DNA from: an uncultured Tenacibaculum sp.
Lineage (GTDB): Bacteria; Bacteroidota; Bacteroidia; Flavobacteriales; Flavobacteriaceae
Length of the DNA: 64,000 nt
Direction: 5' to 3'
Assembly (NCBI GenBank): GCA_947504185.1
Contig: CANNGJ010000005.1
Coordinates: forward strand, 1-64,000
Part shown: in pieces, positions 55,811 to 64,000 of the stretch
Layout: every line of letters starts with the position of its first letter
Numbering within the stretch: position 1 is the stretch's first letter
Position numbers and translations under genes: made by a program
Notes under the pieces: model-generated
What the model was told of the DNA's origin: nothing
Databases searched by the model: none
The model's input: the letters and a program-made list of their open reading frames with translations, nothing else

Positions 55811-55935
55811 TTTTTATGTTTTTATTAATTTCAGTTATGTTATTATGACACATATTTAAAAAAATGTCACATTTTAACAAACTTATTATGTCTTTAAAAT
55901 TACAAATTCTATCTTTATCTTAAAAATCTATTTTT

Positions 55936-56802
55936 ATGAATTTTAAAAATTCTAAAATATTTCTTCCAAGTTTAGCTATACCAAAGCCAATTATTACGAT
56001 TGCTAAAACTTTACAACTTTTTTCTACTTCATTAGCGGCTAAGTTTGGAGCCAAACTTTTTATTACCCCTGTTAAATTCTCGATGCCTGAAAGAGAAAAA
56101 ATAATGTTAGAGAGTGCACAAAAGAAAACAATTAGTATACCATCTATATCTAAAGAAATACAAGTTTTATCTTATGGATACTCTCAAAAGAAAGTTTTAT
56201 TAGTTCATGGATGGGCAGGAAGAAGTACTCAATTATTTATGATTGCTGATAAATTACTTGAAAAAGGATATATGGTTATTTCTTTTGATGGTCCTTCACA
56301 TGGAAAATCAACAGGAAAAACAACTGCGATGCCAGAATTTTTAGATACAATCATTGAAATTGATAATCAATTTGGACCTTTTGAAGCTGCTGTAGGGCAT
56401 TCATTTGGTGGTATGTGCTTATTAAATGCTACTGCAGAAAATTTAGAAGTAAAGAAACTTGTTACCGTTGGTTCAGCTGATAAAATTTCTGATGTTATTT
56501 TAAACTTCACAAACAACCTAAAAGTAAAACCAATTGTAGCAAAAAAAATAAAAAAAAGATTTGATAATCATTGGAAAACAGATATTGATTTACACTCTTC
56601 AAGTGTAGTTGTTAAAAAGATTACTATACCTACTCTAATTATTCATGATTCAAATGATGGTGATGTTCCTGTAAGTAGTGCTTTACAAATACGTCAAAAT
56701 CTACAAAATGGAAAGCTTTTAATTACAAACGGATTAGGGCATACCAAAATACTACGTAATCAAAAGGTAACTTCCAGCATTGTAGATTTTATCACTCAGT
56801 AA
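55936..56802 (+). CDS. Alpha/beta hydrolase
   Basis: A 288-residue serine hydrolase. The oxyanion-side HGWAGRST lies near residue 94, the nucleophile elbow GHSFGGMC near 154 (Ser), the acid in HDSNDGDVPV near 240 and the histidine in NGLGHTKIL near 270. The substrate is unknown. msrB begins 2 bases after its stop, so the two are probably co-transcribed. Confidence 0.88.
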   Translation: MNFKNSKIFLPSLAIPKPIITIAKTLQLFSTSLAAKFGAKLFITPVKFSMPEREKIMLESAQKKTISIPSISKEIQVLSYGYSQKKVLLVHGWAGRSTQLFMIADKLLEKGYMVISFDGPSHGKSTGKTTAMPEFLDTIIEIDNQFGPFEAAVGHSFGGMCLLNATAENLEVKKLVTVGSADKISDVILNFTNNLKVKPIVAKKIKKRFDNHWKTDIDLHSSSVVVKKITIPTLIIHDSNDGDVPVSSALQIRQNLQNGKLLITNGLGHTKILRNQKVTSSIVDFITQ

Positions 56803-56804
56803 AC

Positions 56805-57272
56805 ATGAAAAAACTTTTATCAGTATTTATTTTAATTTTTTTATTTCATTTTTCAGGAAACGCGCAAAGCAAAAAAAAATACAAGATTTCTAAAACCAAT
56901 ACAGAATGGAAAAAACTATTAACTCCTAAACAATATTATATTCTTAGAGAAGCTGGCACTGAACATAGAAATTCAAGCCCTTTAAACAAGAATTATAAAA
57001 AAGGGACTTATCTATGTGTAGCTTGTAAAACACCTTTGTATAAATCGGATCATAAATATGATTCTCATTCTGGTTGGCCGTCTTTTGATAGAGCCATAAA
57101 AAAGAACGTTGAATTAGATGTTGATTATAAAATTGGGTATGCTCGTACTGAATTAAAGTGTAATACTTGCGGTGGTCATTTAGGACATTCTTTTAATGAC
57201 GGACCAAGAGAAACAACTGGTGAACGTCATTGCATAAATGGAGCTGCATTAGAGTTTATTCCAAAGAAATAA
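56805..57272 (+). CDS. msrB: Peptide-methionine (R)-S-oxide reductase MsrB, exported
   Basis: Repairs methionine-R-sulfoxide in proteins. A signal peptide (LLSVFILIFLFHFSGNAQS) places it in the periplasm or on the outer membrane. The zinc cysteines are in CVACKTPLY near residue 71 and CNTCGGHLGHSF near 120. HSGWPSFDRAI and the catalytic cysteine in GERHCINGAALEF near 143 complete the fold. The resolving cysteine usual in some MsrBs is less clear. Length 155. Likely one transcript with the hydrolase in front. Confidence 0.94.
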   Translation: MKKLLSVFILIFLFHFSGNAQSKKKYKISKTNTEWKKLLTPKQYYILREAGTEHRNSSPLNKNYKKGTYLCVACKTPLYKSDHKYDSHSGWPSFDRAIKKNVELDVDYKIGYARTELKCNTCGGHLGHSFNDGPRETTGERHCINGAALEFIPKK

Positions 57273-57320
57273 TTTATCAAAATATTGTACCTTAGAGCTG
57301 ATTTAAAAATCAGCTTTTTT

Positions 57321-57875
57321 ATGGATGCATCTTACTTACCAAGTGTAAAAAAACAATTTGAATATTATAAGCTATTAGGTGATAAAACCTTTGCTCAATT
57401 AACAGATGATCAGTTTTTTTGGTTATCAAATATAGATGATAATTCTATCGCTATTATAGTTAAACATATCGTTGGAAATATGAAATCTCGTTGGACCAAT
57501 TTTTTAACTGAAGATGGAGAAAAAGAATGGCGTAATAGAGATAATGAATTTATAAACTCTTTTACATCAAAAGAAGAAATTATTGCTTACTGGGAAATGG
57601 GTTGGAAATGCTTGTTTGAAGCTATAAACTCTATTAATGAACAAAGTCAAGATACTATTGTTTATATCAGAAATCATGGACATACAATAACTGAAGCTAT
57701 TAACAGGCAACTATGTCATTATTCATATCACATAGGTCAAATTGTATTTTTAGCAAAACTATTGTTAGGAAATGATTGGAAAACACTTTCAGTAGCTAAA
57801 GGTACCTCAAAAGAATACAATGCTGATAAATTTTCTAAAGAAAAAAGAAGAACTCATTTTACTGATGATTTATAA
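57321..57875 (+). CDS. DUF1572 / DinB-like four-helix protein, paralogue
   Basis: A 184-residue paralogue of the protein at 24127-24657: compare IIVKHIVGNMKSRWTNFLTE here with IIVHLSENMLSRWTDFFTSD there, and HYSYHIGQIVFLAKLL with HYPYHIGQIAYVGKMI. The histidines in the metal-site positions are kept. I chose the ATG at 57321; a TTG frame from 57285 adds 12 unlikely residues. Function unknown. Another DinB-like gene follows after 14 bases. Confidence 0.8.
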   Translation: MDASYLPSVKKQFEYYKLLGDKTFAQLTDDQFFWLSNIDDNSIAIIVKHIVGNMKSRWTNFLTEDGEKEWRNRDNEFINSFTSKEEIIAYWEMGWKCLFEAINSINEQSQDTIVYIRNHGHTITEAINRQLCHYSYHIGQIVFLAKLLLGNDWKTLSVAKGTSKEYNADKFSKEKRRTHFTDDL

Positions 57876-57889
57876 AATTCATATACACA

Positions 57890-58414
57890 ATGAAAAAAGA
57901 AAACATAATTAACTTATTAGAAGAAAAACATCAAGAATTATTCGATTGGCTAAATAATCAACCAGAGGACACTTTTAAAAAAGGTCCTGAGGGAAAGTGG
58001 ACCACTGGTCAGCATATAGAGCATTTAGTTGATTCTATGAAAAAAGTAAATCATGCAATGAGTTTTCCTAAATTCATTTTAAAATATAAATTTGGTGAAA
58101 CCAATAGAGAAGTTCGAGCATACGATGATGTTGTAAAAAGATATCAAGAAAAGCTATCTAAAAATCAAGATAAAGCAAGAGAGTTTAATATTGCTGTTAA
58201 GACTCCTAACCAAAAAAAATACCAACAACTACTACATACACTTCAAGTACAAAATAAAAAACTACAGCATAAAACCAATAAGTGGAAAGATAGAGATTTA
58301 GATAACTTAATCTTACCACATCCTTTAATGGGTAAAATGCCTGTGCGTGAAATCATTATGTTTATGGCGTATCATACTGAGCATCATGCTACTATTTTAA
58401 AAGAGAAACATTAA
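57890..58414 (+). CDS. DinB superfamily protein
   Basis: A 174-residue helical protein of the DinB_2 type. The histidines expected for the metal site are in TTGQHIEHLVDSMKK near residue 42 and MAYHTEHHATILK near 160. It is only distantly related to the DUF1572 gene in front of it. No enzyme activity can be assigned; relatives use small thiols. Confidence 0.8.
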   Translation: MKKENIINLLEEKHQELFDWLNNQPEDTFKKGPEGKWTTGQHIEHLVDSMKKVNHAMSFPKFILKYKFGETNREVRAYDDVVKRYQEKLSKNQDKAREFNIAVKTPNQKKYQQLLHTLQVQNKKLQHKTNKWKDRDLDNLILPHPLMGKMPVREIIMFMAYHTEHHATILKEKH

Positions 58415-58479
58415 GCTAATCAAAAGTAAAAACCTCATAAAGAGCTGATAAAAAAGGCAACATCTATCAACAAAATTCT

Positions 58480-58487
58480 TATATTTG
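58480..58487 (+). promoter_or_regulatory. ffh promoter -7 element
   Basis: TATATTTG is an exact TAnnTTTG match, 24 bases before the ffh ATG. Confidence 0.5.
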
Positions 58488-58511
58488 TGCCTCTAAAAAT
58501 GAAGCCGATAC

Positions 58512-59840
58512 ATGTTTAATAATTTAAGCGAAAAGTTAGATAAAGCGTTACACACGCTAAAAGGACACGGAAAAATTACCGAAGTTAACGTTGCAGAAAC
58601 TCTAAAAGAAGTTCGTAGAGCTTTATTAGATGCCGATGTTAACTTTAAGATAGCCAAACAATTTACTAAAACAGTACAACAAAAAGCTCTTGGTCAAGAT
58701 GTATTAACTACATTAAACCCAGGACAATTAATGGTTAAGTTAGTTAAAGACGAATTAACCGAATTAATGGGTGGTGATACTGTTGGTATTAATTTAGGTG
58801 GTTCTCCTACTGTAATTTTAATGTCTGGTTTACAAGGATCAGGTAAAACTACTTTTTCTGGTAAGCTTGCTAGCTTCTTAAAAACTAAAAAATCTAAGAA
58901 TGTTTTATTAGTTGGTTGTGATATTTATCGTCCTGCCGCTATAAATCAGTTACGTGTAGTTGGTGAACAAATTGGTGTAGAGGTTTATGCTGAAGAAGGG
59001 AATCAAGATCCTGTTGAAATTTCATTAAATGCAATTAAACATGCAAAAGCGAATAGCAAAAATGTGGTTATTATTGATACCGCTGGTCGTTTAGCTGTTG
59101 ATGAAGAAATGATGAATGAAATTTCTAACATTCACAAAGCTGTTACACCACAAGAAACATTATTTGTTGTAGATTCTATGACAGGGCAAGATGCTGTAAA
59201 TACTGCTAAGGCCTTTAACGATGTTTTAAACTTTGATGGAGTTATACTTACCAAATTAGATGGTGATACTCGTGGTGGAGCTGCATTATCTATTAAAACA
59301 GTAGTAGATAAGCCTATTAAATTTATCGGTACTGGTGAAAAAATGGATGCAATTGATGTATTCCACCCAGATCGTATGGCTGATCGTATTTTAGGAATGG
59401 GAGACGTTATCTCGTTAGTAGAACGTGCTCAAGAACAATACGATGAAGATGAAGCTAGAAAATTACAAAAGAAGATTGCTAAAAATCAGTTTGGTTTTGA
59501 TGATTTCTTAAATCAGATTCAACAAATCAAAAAGATGGGTAGCATGAAAGATTTAGTTGGAATGATTCCTGGTGCTGGTAAAGCAATGAAAGATGTAGAT
59601 ATTGATGATGATGCTTTTAAAGGTATTGAAGCCATTATTCAATCAATGACTCCAGTAGAAAGAAGTACACCAACAACGATAAACGCAAGCCGTAAGAAAA
59701 GAATTGCAAAAGGTTCTGGTACCTCGGTACAAGAAGTAAATCAATTAATGAAGCAATTTGACCAAATGAGCAAAATGATGAAGATGATGCAAGGTGGTGG
59801 TGGAAGAAAAATGATGCAAATGATGAAAGGCATGAAATAA
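58512..59840 (+). CDS. ffh: Signal recognition particle protein Ffh
   Basis: GTPase that binds signal sequences of nascent membrane and secreted proteins together with 4.5S RNA, and docks with FtsY. The N-domain comes first. The G-domain has [15 protein letters not shown] near residue 106, [11 protein letters not shown] near 190 and [10 protein letters not shown] near 246. The methionine-rich M-domain ends MMQMMKGMK. The 442-residue length is normal. The SRP RNA is not in the window. Confidence 0.97.
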   Translation: MFNNLSEKLDKALHTLKGHGKITEVNVAETLKEVRRALLDADVNFKIAKQFTKTVQQKALGQDVLTTLNPGQLMVKLVKDELTELMGGDTVGINLGGSPTVILMSGLQGSGKTTFSGKLASFLKTKKSKNVLLVGCDIYRPAAINQLRVVGEQIGVEVYAEEGNQDPVEISLNAIKHAKANSKNVVIIDTAGRLAVDEEMMNEISNIHKAVTPQETLFVVDSMTGQDAVNTAKAFNDVLNFDGVILTKLDGDTRGGAALSIKTVVDKPIKFIGTGEKMDAIDVFHPDRMADRILGMGDVISLVERAQEQYDEDEARKLQKKIAKNQFGFDDFLNQIQQIKKMGSMKDLVGMIPGAGKAMKDVDIDDDAFKGIEAIIQSMTPVERSTPTTINASRKKRIAKGSGTSVQEVNQLMKQFDQMSKMMKMMQGGGGRKMMQMMKGMK

Positions 59841-59843
59841 TGT

Positions 59844-59869
59844 AAAAGAGAAGCTTAGGCTTCTCTTTT
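59844..59869 (+). terminator. Terminator of ffh
   Basis: An 11-bp stem (AAAAGAGAAGC with GCTTCTCTTTT) with a 4-base loop and following T-run, 3 bases after the ffh stop. Confidence 0.85.
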
Positions 59870-59910
59870 TTTATATACATAACTCAACAAACACACAACA
59901 ACACAACAAA

Positions 59911-60789
59911 ATGATTTTACTAGACGGTAAAAAAACATCAGCAGATATTAAAGAAGAAATAGCTCTTGAAGTATCTGAATTAAAAAGGAACGAGAAAAAA
60001 ACACCTCATTTAGCAGCAGTAATTGTTGGTAATGACGGAGCAAGTTTAACCTATGTGAATGCAAAAGTTAAAGCTTGTGAACGTGTTGGTTTTGAATCTA
60101 CTTTAATAAGACTTACTGAAGATACTACTGAAGAAGAATTATTAAACGAAATCGCTATTTTAAATATTGATAATGATATAGATGGTTTTATTGTTCAGCT
60201 TCCACTACCCGATCATATCGATGAACAAAAAATTTTAATGGCTGTTGATCCTGATAAAGATGTAGATGGGTTTCATCCAACAAATGTTGGTAAAATGGCT
60301 TTAAACTTACCTACATTTATTTCTGCAACTCCATTCGGTATTCTAGAATTATTAGATCGTTACAATGTAGAAACTAGTGGGAAAAATGTGGTAGTTATTG
60401 GACGTAGCCATATTGTGGGTAGTCCAATGAGTATTTTACTTTCTCAAAAAAGAAAAGTTGGTAATGCTACGGTTACTCTAACTCATAGTAGAACTAAAAA
60501 CTTAAAAGAAATTACTTTACAAGCAGACATTATTATTGCTGCGTTAGGAATACCAGAATTTTTAAAAGCTGATATGGTAAAAGAAGATGTAACAGTTATT
60601 GATGTTGGAATTACTAGACTAGCTGATCCTTCTAAAAAACGAGGTTTCCGTTTGGTTGGTGATGTTGCTTTTAATGAAGTTTCTGAGAAAGCAAATTTTA
60701 TTACTCCTGTTCCTGGTGGCGTTGGCCCAATGACAATTGCGATGCTATTAAAAAATACACTACTCGCTTGTAATAGAAGAAATTCATAA
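59911..60789 (+). CDS. folD: Methylenetetrahydrofolate dehydrogenase / methenyltetrahydrofolate cyclohydrolase
   Basis: Bifunctional FolD of one-carbon metabolism; interconverts methylene-, methenyl- and formyl-tetrahydrofolate. The catalytic lysine is in [15 protein letters not shown] near residue 54. [22 protein letters not shown] near 117 and [16 protein letters not shown] near 167 (NADP site) follow, then [14 protein letters not shown] near 270. Length 292 is normal. Single gene between terminators. Confidence 0.97.
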   Translation: MILLDGKKTSADIKEEIALEVSELKRNEKKTPHLAAVIVGNDGASLTYVNAKVKACERVGFESTLIRLTEDTTEEELLNEIAILNIDNDIDGFIVQLPLPDHIDEQKILMAVDPDKDVDGFHPTNVGKMALNLPTFISATPFGILELLDRYNVETSGKNVVVIGRSHIVGSPMSILLSQKRKVGNATVTLTHSRTKNLKEITLQADIIIAALGIPEFLKADMVKEDVTVIDVGITRLADPSKKRGFRLVGDVAFNEVSEKANFITPVPGGVGPMTIAMLLKNTLLACNRRNS

Positions 60790-60792
60790 AAT

Positions 60793-60827
60793 AAAAAAAC
60801 TCCAAACAAATGTTTGGAGTTTTTTTT
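60793..60827. terminator. Bidirectional terminator between folD and pepE
   Basis: A 16-bp stem (seven A then CTCCAAACA, with its complement) with a 2-base loop. It ends both converging genes; the last base overlaps the pepE stop. Confidence 0.85.
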
Positions 60828-61534
60828 TAAAACCAATTACTAATCTCTTCATTTGATTCTAATTCAACTGGAGTTTTATCTTTTTCAAATAACCTCGCTG
60901 TTAAATCTCCTTTTAAAACAATTGACTCCCCTTTAACTTCTAACCAACTTCCTTCACGTAATCCTAAAACAGGTGTTTGATTAAAAACATGATATTCTTT
61001 TATTCGCGTTTCTCTAGTTTCGCCCATATGTGTCGATCCTTTAATCGGGTCTAAATAATGTGCATTGATATTAAACGGAATAAATTCTAACGTTTTAAAA
61101 CTTGGTGGATATACGATTGGCATATCATTCGTGTTCATCATCGTAACTCCACAAATATTACTTCCGGCGCTGGTTCCTAAATATGGTATTCCTTTTTCCA
61201 CTACCTCTTTTAAGTTAGCAACTATATCATTTTTATACAATTGATTTACCAATTCAAAAGTATTTCCTCCACCAGTAAAAATACCTTCAGCATTTTTTAT
61301 AGCTTCTTTTGGGTTTTCAAATTCATGGATACCAATTACATTTTTATCAATCTTAGTAAATGCTTTTTTAGCTATTTCTGTGTAATCATTATAACTAATA
61401 CCACCTGGACGTGCATAAGGAATAAATAAAATAGTTTTTGCTGCTTTAAAAAAAGTAGAAAGTGTTGGTAAAATATATTCTAAATACCCACTACCGTGAA
61501 CTGTTGATGTACTTGCGATTATTAATTTTTTCAT
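60827..61534 (-). CDS. pepE: Dipeptidase E (alpha-aspartyl dipeptidase)
   Basis: Cytosolic S51-family serine peptidase that cuts Asp-X dipeptides. The nucleophile is in LGTSAGSNICG near residue 121, GIFTGGGNTFELVNQLY near 84, and the histidine and acidic residues follow in NAHYLDPIKGSTHMGETRE near 157. The 235-residue length matches PepE. Confidence 0.93.
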   Translation of the reverse strand: MKKLIIASTSTVHGSGYLEYILPTLSTFFKAAKTILFIPYARPGGISYNDYTEIAKKAFTKIDKNVIGIHEFENPKEAIKNAEGIFTGGGNTFELVNQLYKNDIVANLKEVVEKGIPYLGTSAGSNICGVTMMNTNDMPIVYPPSFKTLEFIPFNINAHYLDPIKGSTHMGETRETRIKEYHVFNQTPVLGLREGSWLEVKGESIVLKGDLTARLFEKDKTPVELESNEEISNWF

Positions 61535-61604
61535 ACTTCAAATTAACAAAAAATTACCACTCTATTAAAACATTTTTAAGACAGTTAGGTAGTTTATTTG
61601 TTAA

Positions 61605-62384
61605 ATGAAAAAAATTGCATTCATATTATTTACGATAATAACTACTACGATTATGTCACAGAATAATCAAGAAATTATTTCTGGGCGTATCTATTTGGAC
61701 AGCATTCCTGTACAAGATGTGCATATAATCAACAAAAAACTGGAAATAGGTACTGTTTCAAACGAAAACGGAAAGTTTGAAATTCTAGCTTCTAAAAACG
61801 ATATCCTAATTATTTCTCATTTAAATATTGAATTTAAAGAGCAAACGATAACTGATGAAAATATCGGAACTAAAAAAATTAACATCTTTCTTAATAGTAA
61901 AAATTATATGTTAGATGAAGTTGTTCTTGAAAAGAAAAAAGGAATTTTTGAAATAGATAAAGATATACTACAGCACAACGCACCAATTGTAAATGCGAAA
62001 ACATTAAAACTACCCTATGCAAATTCTAAAAAACCAGATAAAGAAAACACCGTAGAAATTGAATCGGGTTTATCTGTTAGTATTGTAGGACTTGTAAATG
62101 CTTTAAACGGTAATGCTAAAAGAAAAAAACTTTTGCGGAAATTAAAAATTGAAGATAGAAATATTAAAAAGGTACGACAATATTATACCGATGGTTTCTT
62201 TGTACAACAATTAAATATTAAAAAAGAAAGTATCAATCCATTCATTGAACACTGTATTTCTAAAGGTGTTATGAATTTATATTATAAAGATAAATTTTTA
62301 GAATTAACTTCTGTTTTAATAGACAATAGTAAAAACTCCCCTTACCTAATAGAAAAAGAAAATACCAGAATAACTCAAAAATAA
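61605..62384 (+). CDS. Exported protein with carboxypeptidase-like regulatory domain, paralogue 1
   Basis: A 259-residue protein: signal peptide (MKKIAFILFTIITTTIMSQ), then a carboxypeptidase-regulatory-like beta domain (about 24-105: SGRIYLDSIPVQDVHIIN ... LDEVVLEKKK), then a basic helical tail. The domain usually caps TonB receptors, but no plug or barrel follows. The middle part has AKTLKLPYANSKKP, shared with paralogue 3. Function unknown. First of three tandem relatives; the next begins 4 bases later. Confidence 0.75.
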   Translation: MKKIAFILFTIITTTIMSQNNQEIISGRIYLDSIPVQDVHIINKKLEIGTVSNENGKFEILASKNDILIISHLNIEFKEQTITDENIGTKKINIFLNSKNYMLDEVVLEKKKGIFEIDKDILQHNAPIVNAKTLKLPYANSKKPDKENTVEIESGLSVSIVGLVNALNGNAKRKKLLRKLKIEDRNIKKVRQYYTDGFFVQQLNIKKESINPFIEHCISKGVMNLYYKDKFLELTSVLIDNSKNSPYLIEKENTRITQK

Positions 62385-62388
62385 TTGC

Positions 62389-63210
62389 ATGAATAAAAAA
62401 ATACTATTAACTCTTATTTTATCATTTATAATTTTAAAAGCCATTGCACAAGAAAAAAGAAAATTCTTATACGCGAAAATAATAGATAATATGAATACAA
62501 TTAGCAATGCACATATTATTAACACAAACACAAATCAAGGAACTTACTCAAATGAAGGTGGTGAATTTAGAATTTTAGCCAAACCCAATGATAGTTTAAA
62601 AATTTCATTTGTAGGTTATAAAACCAAGCTCATAGTTGTTAAACCTAATCATTTTTGGATGCAAATAAATTCTTTCATTATTGAAAGAAAAGTAATTGAA
62701 TTGGATGAAGTAGCTCTAAAAAAGCACAATTTATTTGGTATTCTATCAAGAGATATGAAACAAACTCCTGAAGATATTGCGATTGCAAAGTCTAAAGGTG
62801 CTTTAGATTTTTCTAAAATTAACTTCAAACAATCTATAATTAAAATAATTGATGATGTTGAGAGATCGAAAGCTCCTAATATATGGAAAGAGGTTGACCC
62901 TACAGCTAAATTTTTCGGTATTGGTGGTCGTTTTAATACTGGCTCTGTTAAAAATGCTATGAAAAGAAAAAAACATAGAAAGGAAATTCAATTTAAAGAG
63001 AATTTTCCAAAAATGTTGATTTCAGAATTTGGAGCAAGCTTCTTTTTTAATGATTTAAAAATTCCAAAAGAAAAATACTATCATTTTTTAGAATATTGTA
63101 ACCCATTAGGCATAGAAGAACTATATAAAAACGGTAAAAAATTAGAACTTTTAAAAATATTGCAGCAAGAAAGTAAAACTTATCTAAAAGTTATAAATTT
63201 ACGAGAATGA
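62389..63210 (+). CDS. Exported protein with carboxypeptidase-like regulatory domain, paralogue 2
   Basis: A 273-residue relative with signal peptide (ILLTLILSFIILKAIAQ) and the beta domain (about 22-110) containing EFRILAKPNDSLKISFVGYK. This domain is nearly identical to that of paralogue 3, but the rest differs: here KSKGALDFSKINFK and a longer basic tail instead of the LKLPYA motif. It overlaps paralogue 3 by 4 bases (ATGA), so translation is coupled. Function unknown. Confidence 0.75.
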   Translation: MNKKILLTLILSFIILKAIAQEKRKFLYAKIIDNMNTISNAHIINTNTNQGTYSNEGGEFRILAKPNDSLKISFVGYKTKLIVVKPNHFWMQINSFIIERKVIELDEVALKKHNLFGILSRDMKQTPEDIAIAKSKGALDFSKINFKQSIIKIIDDVERSKAPNIWKEVDPTAKFFGIGGRFNTGSVKNAMKRKKHRKEIQFKENFPKMLISEFGASFFFNDLKIPKEKYYHFLEYCNPLGIEELYKNGKKLELLKILQQESKTYLKVINLRE

Positions 63211-63983
63211 AACATAAGCTACTTTTATTTTTCTTATTCATCATATGTATAAAAACTTATTCTCAAGAAGATAGAAAGTTTTTATATGCTGAAATTAAAG
63301 ATAAAATAGGCCCTATTGTAAATGCCCATATCATTAACAAAAACACAAATCAAGGTACATTTTCAAATGACTCTGGAGAATTTAGAATTTTAGCAAAACC
63401 AAATGACAGTTTAAACATTTCATTTGTAGGCTATAAAACTAAAACCTATAAAATAAAAATCACTCACTTCGGAATACAACAGAACATCATCTTTCTTGAA
63501 AAAACAAATTATGAGTTAGATGAAGTTAAAATAAGAGATCATGATTTATTAGGTTATTTAAGTTCTGACAGTAAAAAGATAAAAACAGAAAAAACAATTG
63601 ATGCTAAATCTTTAAAATTACCCTATGCTGGTTCAAGAATTCTTACCCCTGCTGAAAGAAAATTGTACACGGCTTTAGGTGGTGGTAACTTACTTTCTGT
63701 AGACTTCCTACTAAATACTATTTCTGGTAGAATTAAAAAACTCCGTAAGCTTAAAGCCATCGAAGAAAAAGAAAAAAGAATTACATTTATAAATACCACT
63801 TATAAAGATTATATTAAACATATTTTAAAACTTAAAAATGAAGATATTTTAAGGTTTGTATATTATTGTGAATCTAGTAGTGATTTTAAAACGATTAATT
63901 ACCGAGAAAAAATTTCTATGTTCAAGTTCTTAAAACAAAAATCTATTGAGTTTAAAAAATTGAACCCCAAAACATATCAATAA
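63207..63983 (+). CDS. Exported protein with carboxypeptidase-like regulatory domain, paralogue 3
   Basis: A 258-residue relative with signal peptide (LLLFFLFIICIKTYSQ) and the same beta domain (EFRILAKPNDSLNISFVGYK). Its second half carries AKSLKLPYAGSR, as in paralogue 1, then LRKLKAIEEKEKR. It therefore combines the front of paralogue 2 with the back of paralogue 1. It ends 17 bases before the window edge, so more relatives may follow. Function unknown. Confidence 0.75.
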   Translation: MKHKLLLFFLFIICIKTYSQEDRKFLYAEIKDKIGPIVNAHIINKNTNQGTFSNDSGEFRILAKPNDSLNISFVGYKTKTYKIKITHFGIQQNIIFLEKTNYELDEVKIRDHDLLGYLSSDSKKIKTEKTIDAKSLKLPYAGSRILTPAERKLYTALGGGNLLSVDFLLNTISGRIKKLRKLKAIEEKEKRITFINTTYKDYIKHILKLKNEDILRFVYYCESSSDFKTINYREKISMFKFLKQKSIEFKKLNPKTYQ

Positions 63984-64000
63984 ATTAAGTTTCTCTTCCC

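Noticed and set aside
55850-55880. TGACA/TGTCA inverted repeat in the M48 / hydrolase gap
   Set aside because: Five-base arms in very AT-rich DNA are expected by chance; no further support.
60483-60836. Reading frame of 117 codons on the minus strand inside folD
   Set aside because: It is the antisense shadow of folD; the product resembles no family and has no promoter.

Overview
The window is AT-rich DNA from a member of the Flavobacteriaceae; gene content and protein style are Tenacibaculum/Polaribacter-like. The evidence is the set of families (BshA of bacillithiol synthesis, split transketolase, DUF3810, an Oar-like TonB receptor, an OstA-like protein, UMF1-type MFS, class II PLP decarboxylase), the lack of Shine-Dalgarno sequences, and recurrent Bacteroidetes -7 promoter elements (TAnnTTTG) close to start codons. 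I see no rRNA, tRNA, CRISPR, phage or insertion sequence.

Layout. 0-6 kb, all on the minus strand: bshA, an orphan N-terminal transketolase half, a secreted protein usually labelled asparagine synthetase B, a lone small membrane protein, and dnaB. 6-10 kb, plus strand: DUF3810 protein, pepT, lysA. Two related candidate small RNA genes (minus strand) flank lysA. 10-18 kb: Oar-like receptor, rpsF-rpsR-rplI, a sterol-desaturase-family protein, and an ECF sigma / anti-sigma / outer-membrane-protein module. 18-29 kb: mqo (with a third candidate small RNA behind it), rel, a Fur-family gene, purA, a DinB-like protein, a PLP decarboxylase, an OstA-like protein and a class III aminotransferase.

29-48 kb is an amino-acid supercluster. 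leuACDB and ilvEDBNCA run on the minus strand and make leucine, isoleucine and valine. A conserved helical protein of unknown function follows, then thrABC on the plus strand; threonine made by thrABC is the substrate of ilvA. Between leuB and ilvE is a 576-base gap with two consecutive Ile/Val/Leu-rich leader peptides, each followed by its own intrinsic terminator and each with a possible antiterminator strand overlapping its stop codon. This reads as tandem transcription attenuation of the ilv operon. A Thr-rich leader peptide precedes thrA.

48-64 kb: two tandem long-chain acyl-CoA synthetases, an RluA-family pseudouridine synthase with a long N-terminal extension, an MFS permease, an M48 lipoprotein protease, an alpha/beta hydrolase, secreted MsrB, two DinB-like proteins, ffh, folD, pepE, and three tandem mosaic paralogues carrying a carboxypeptidase-like regulatory domain.

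The most unusual signals are (1) the paired structured RNA candidates around lysA, with different stems, conserved GGGG-containing loops and a shared upstream box, and (2) the double attenuator in front of ilvE. All functional statements come from reading the sequence and from family knowledge; no searches were run.
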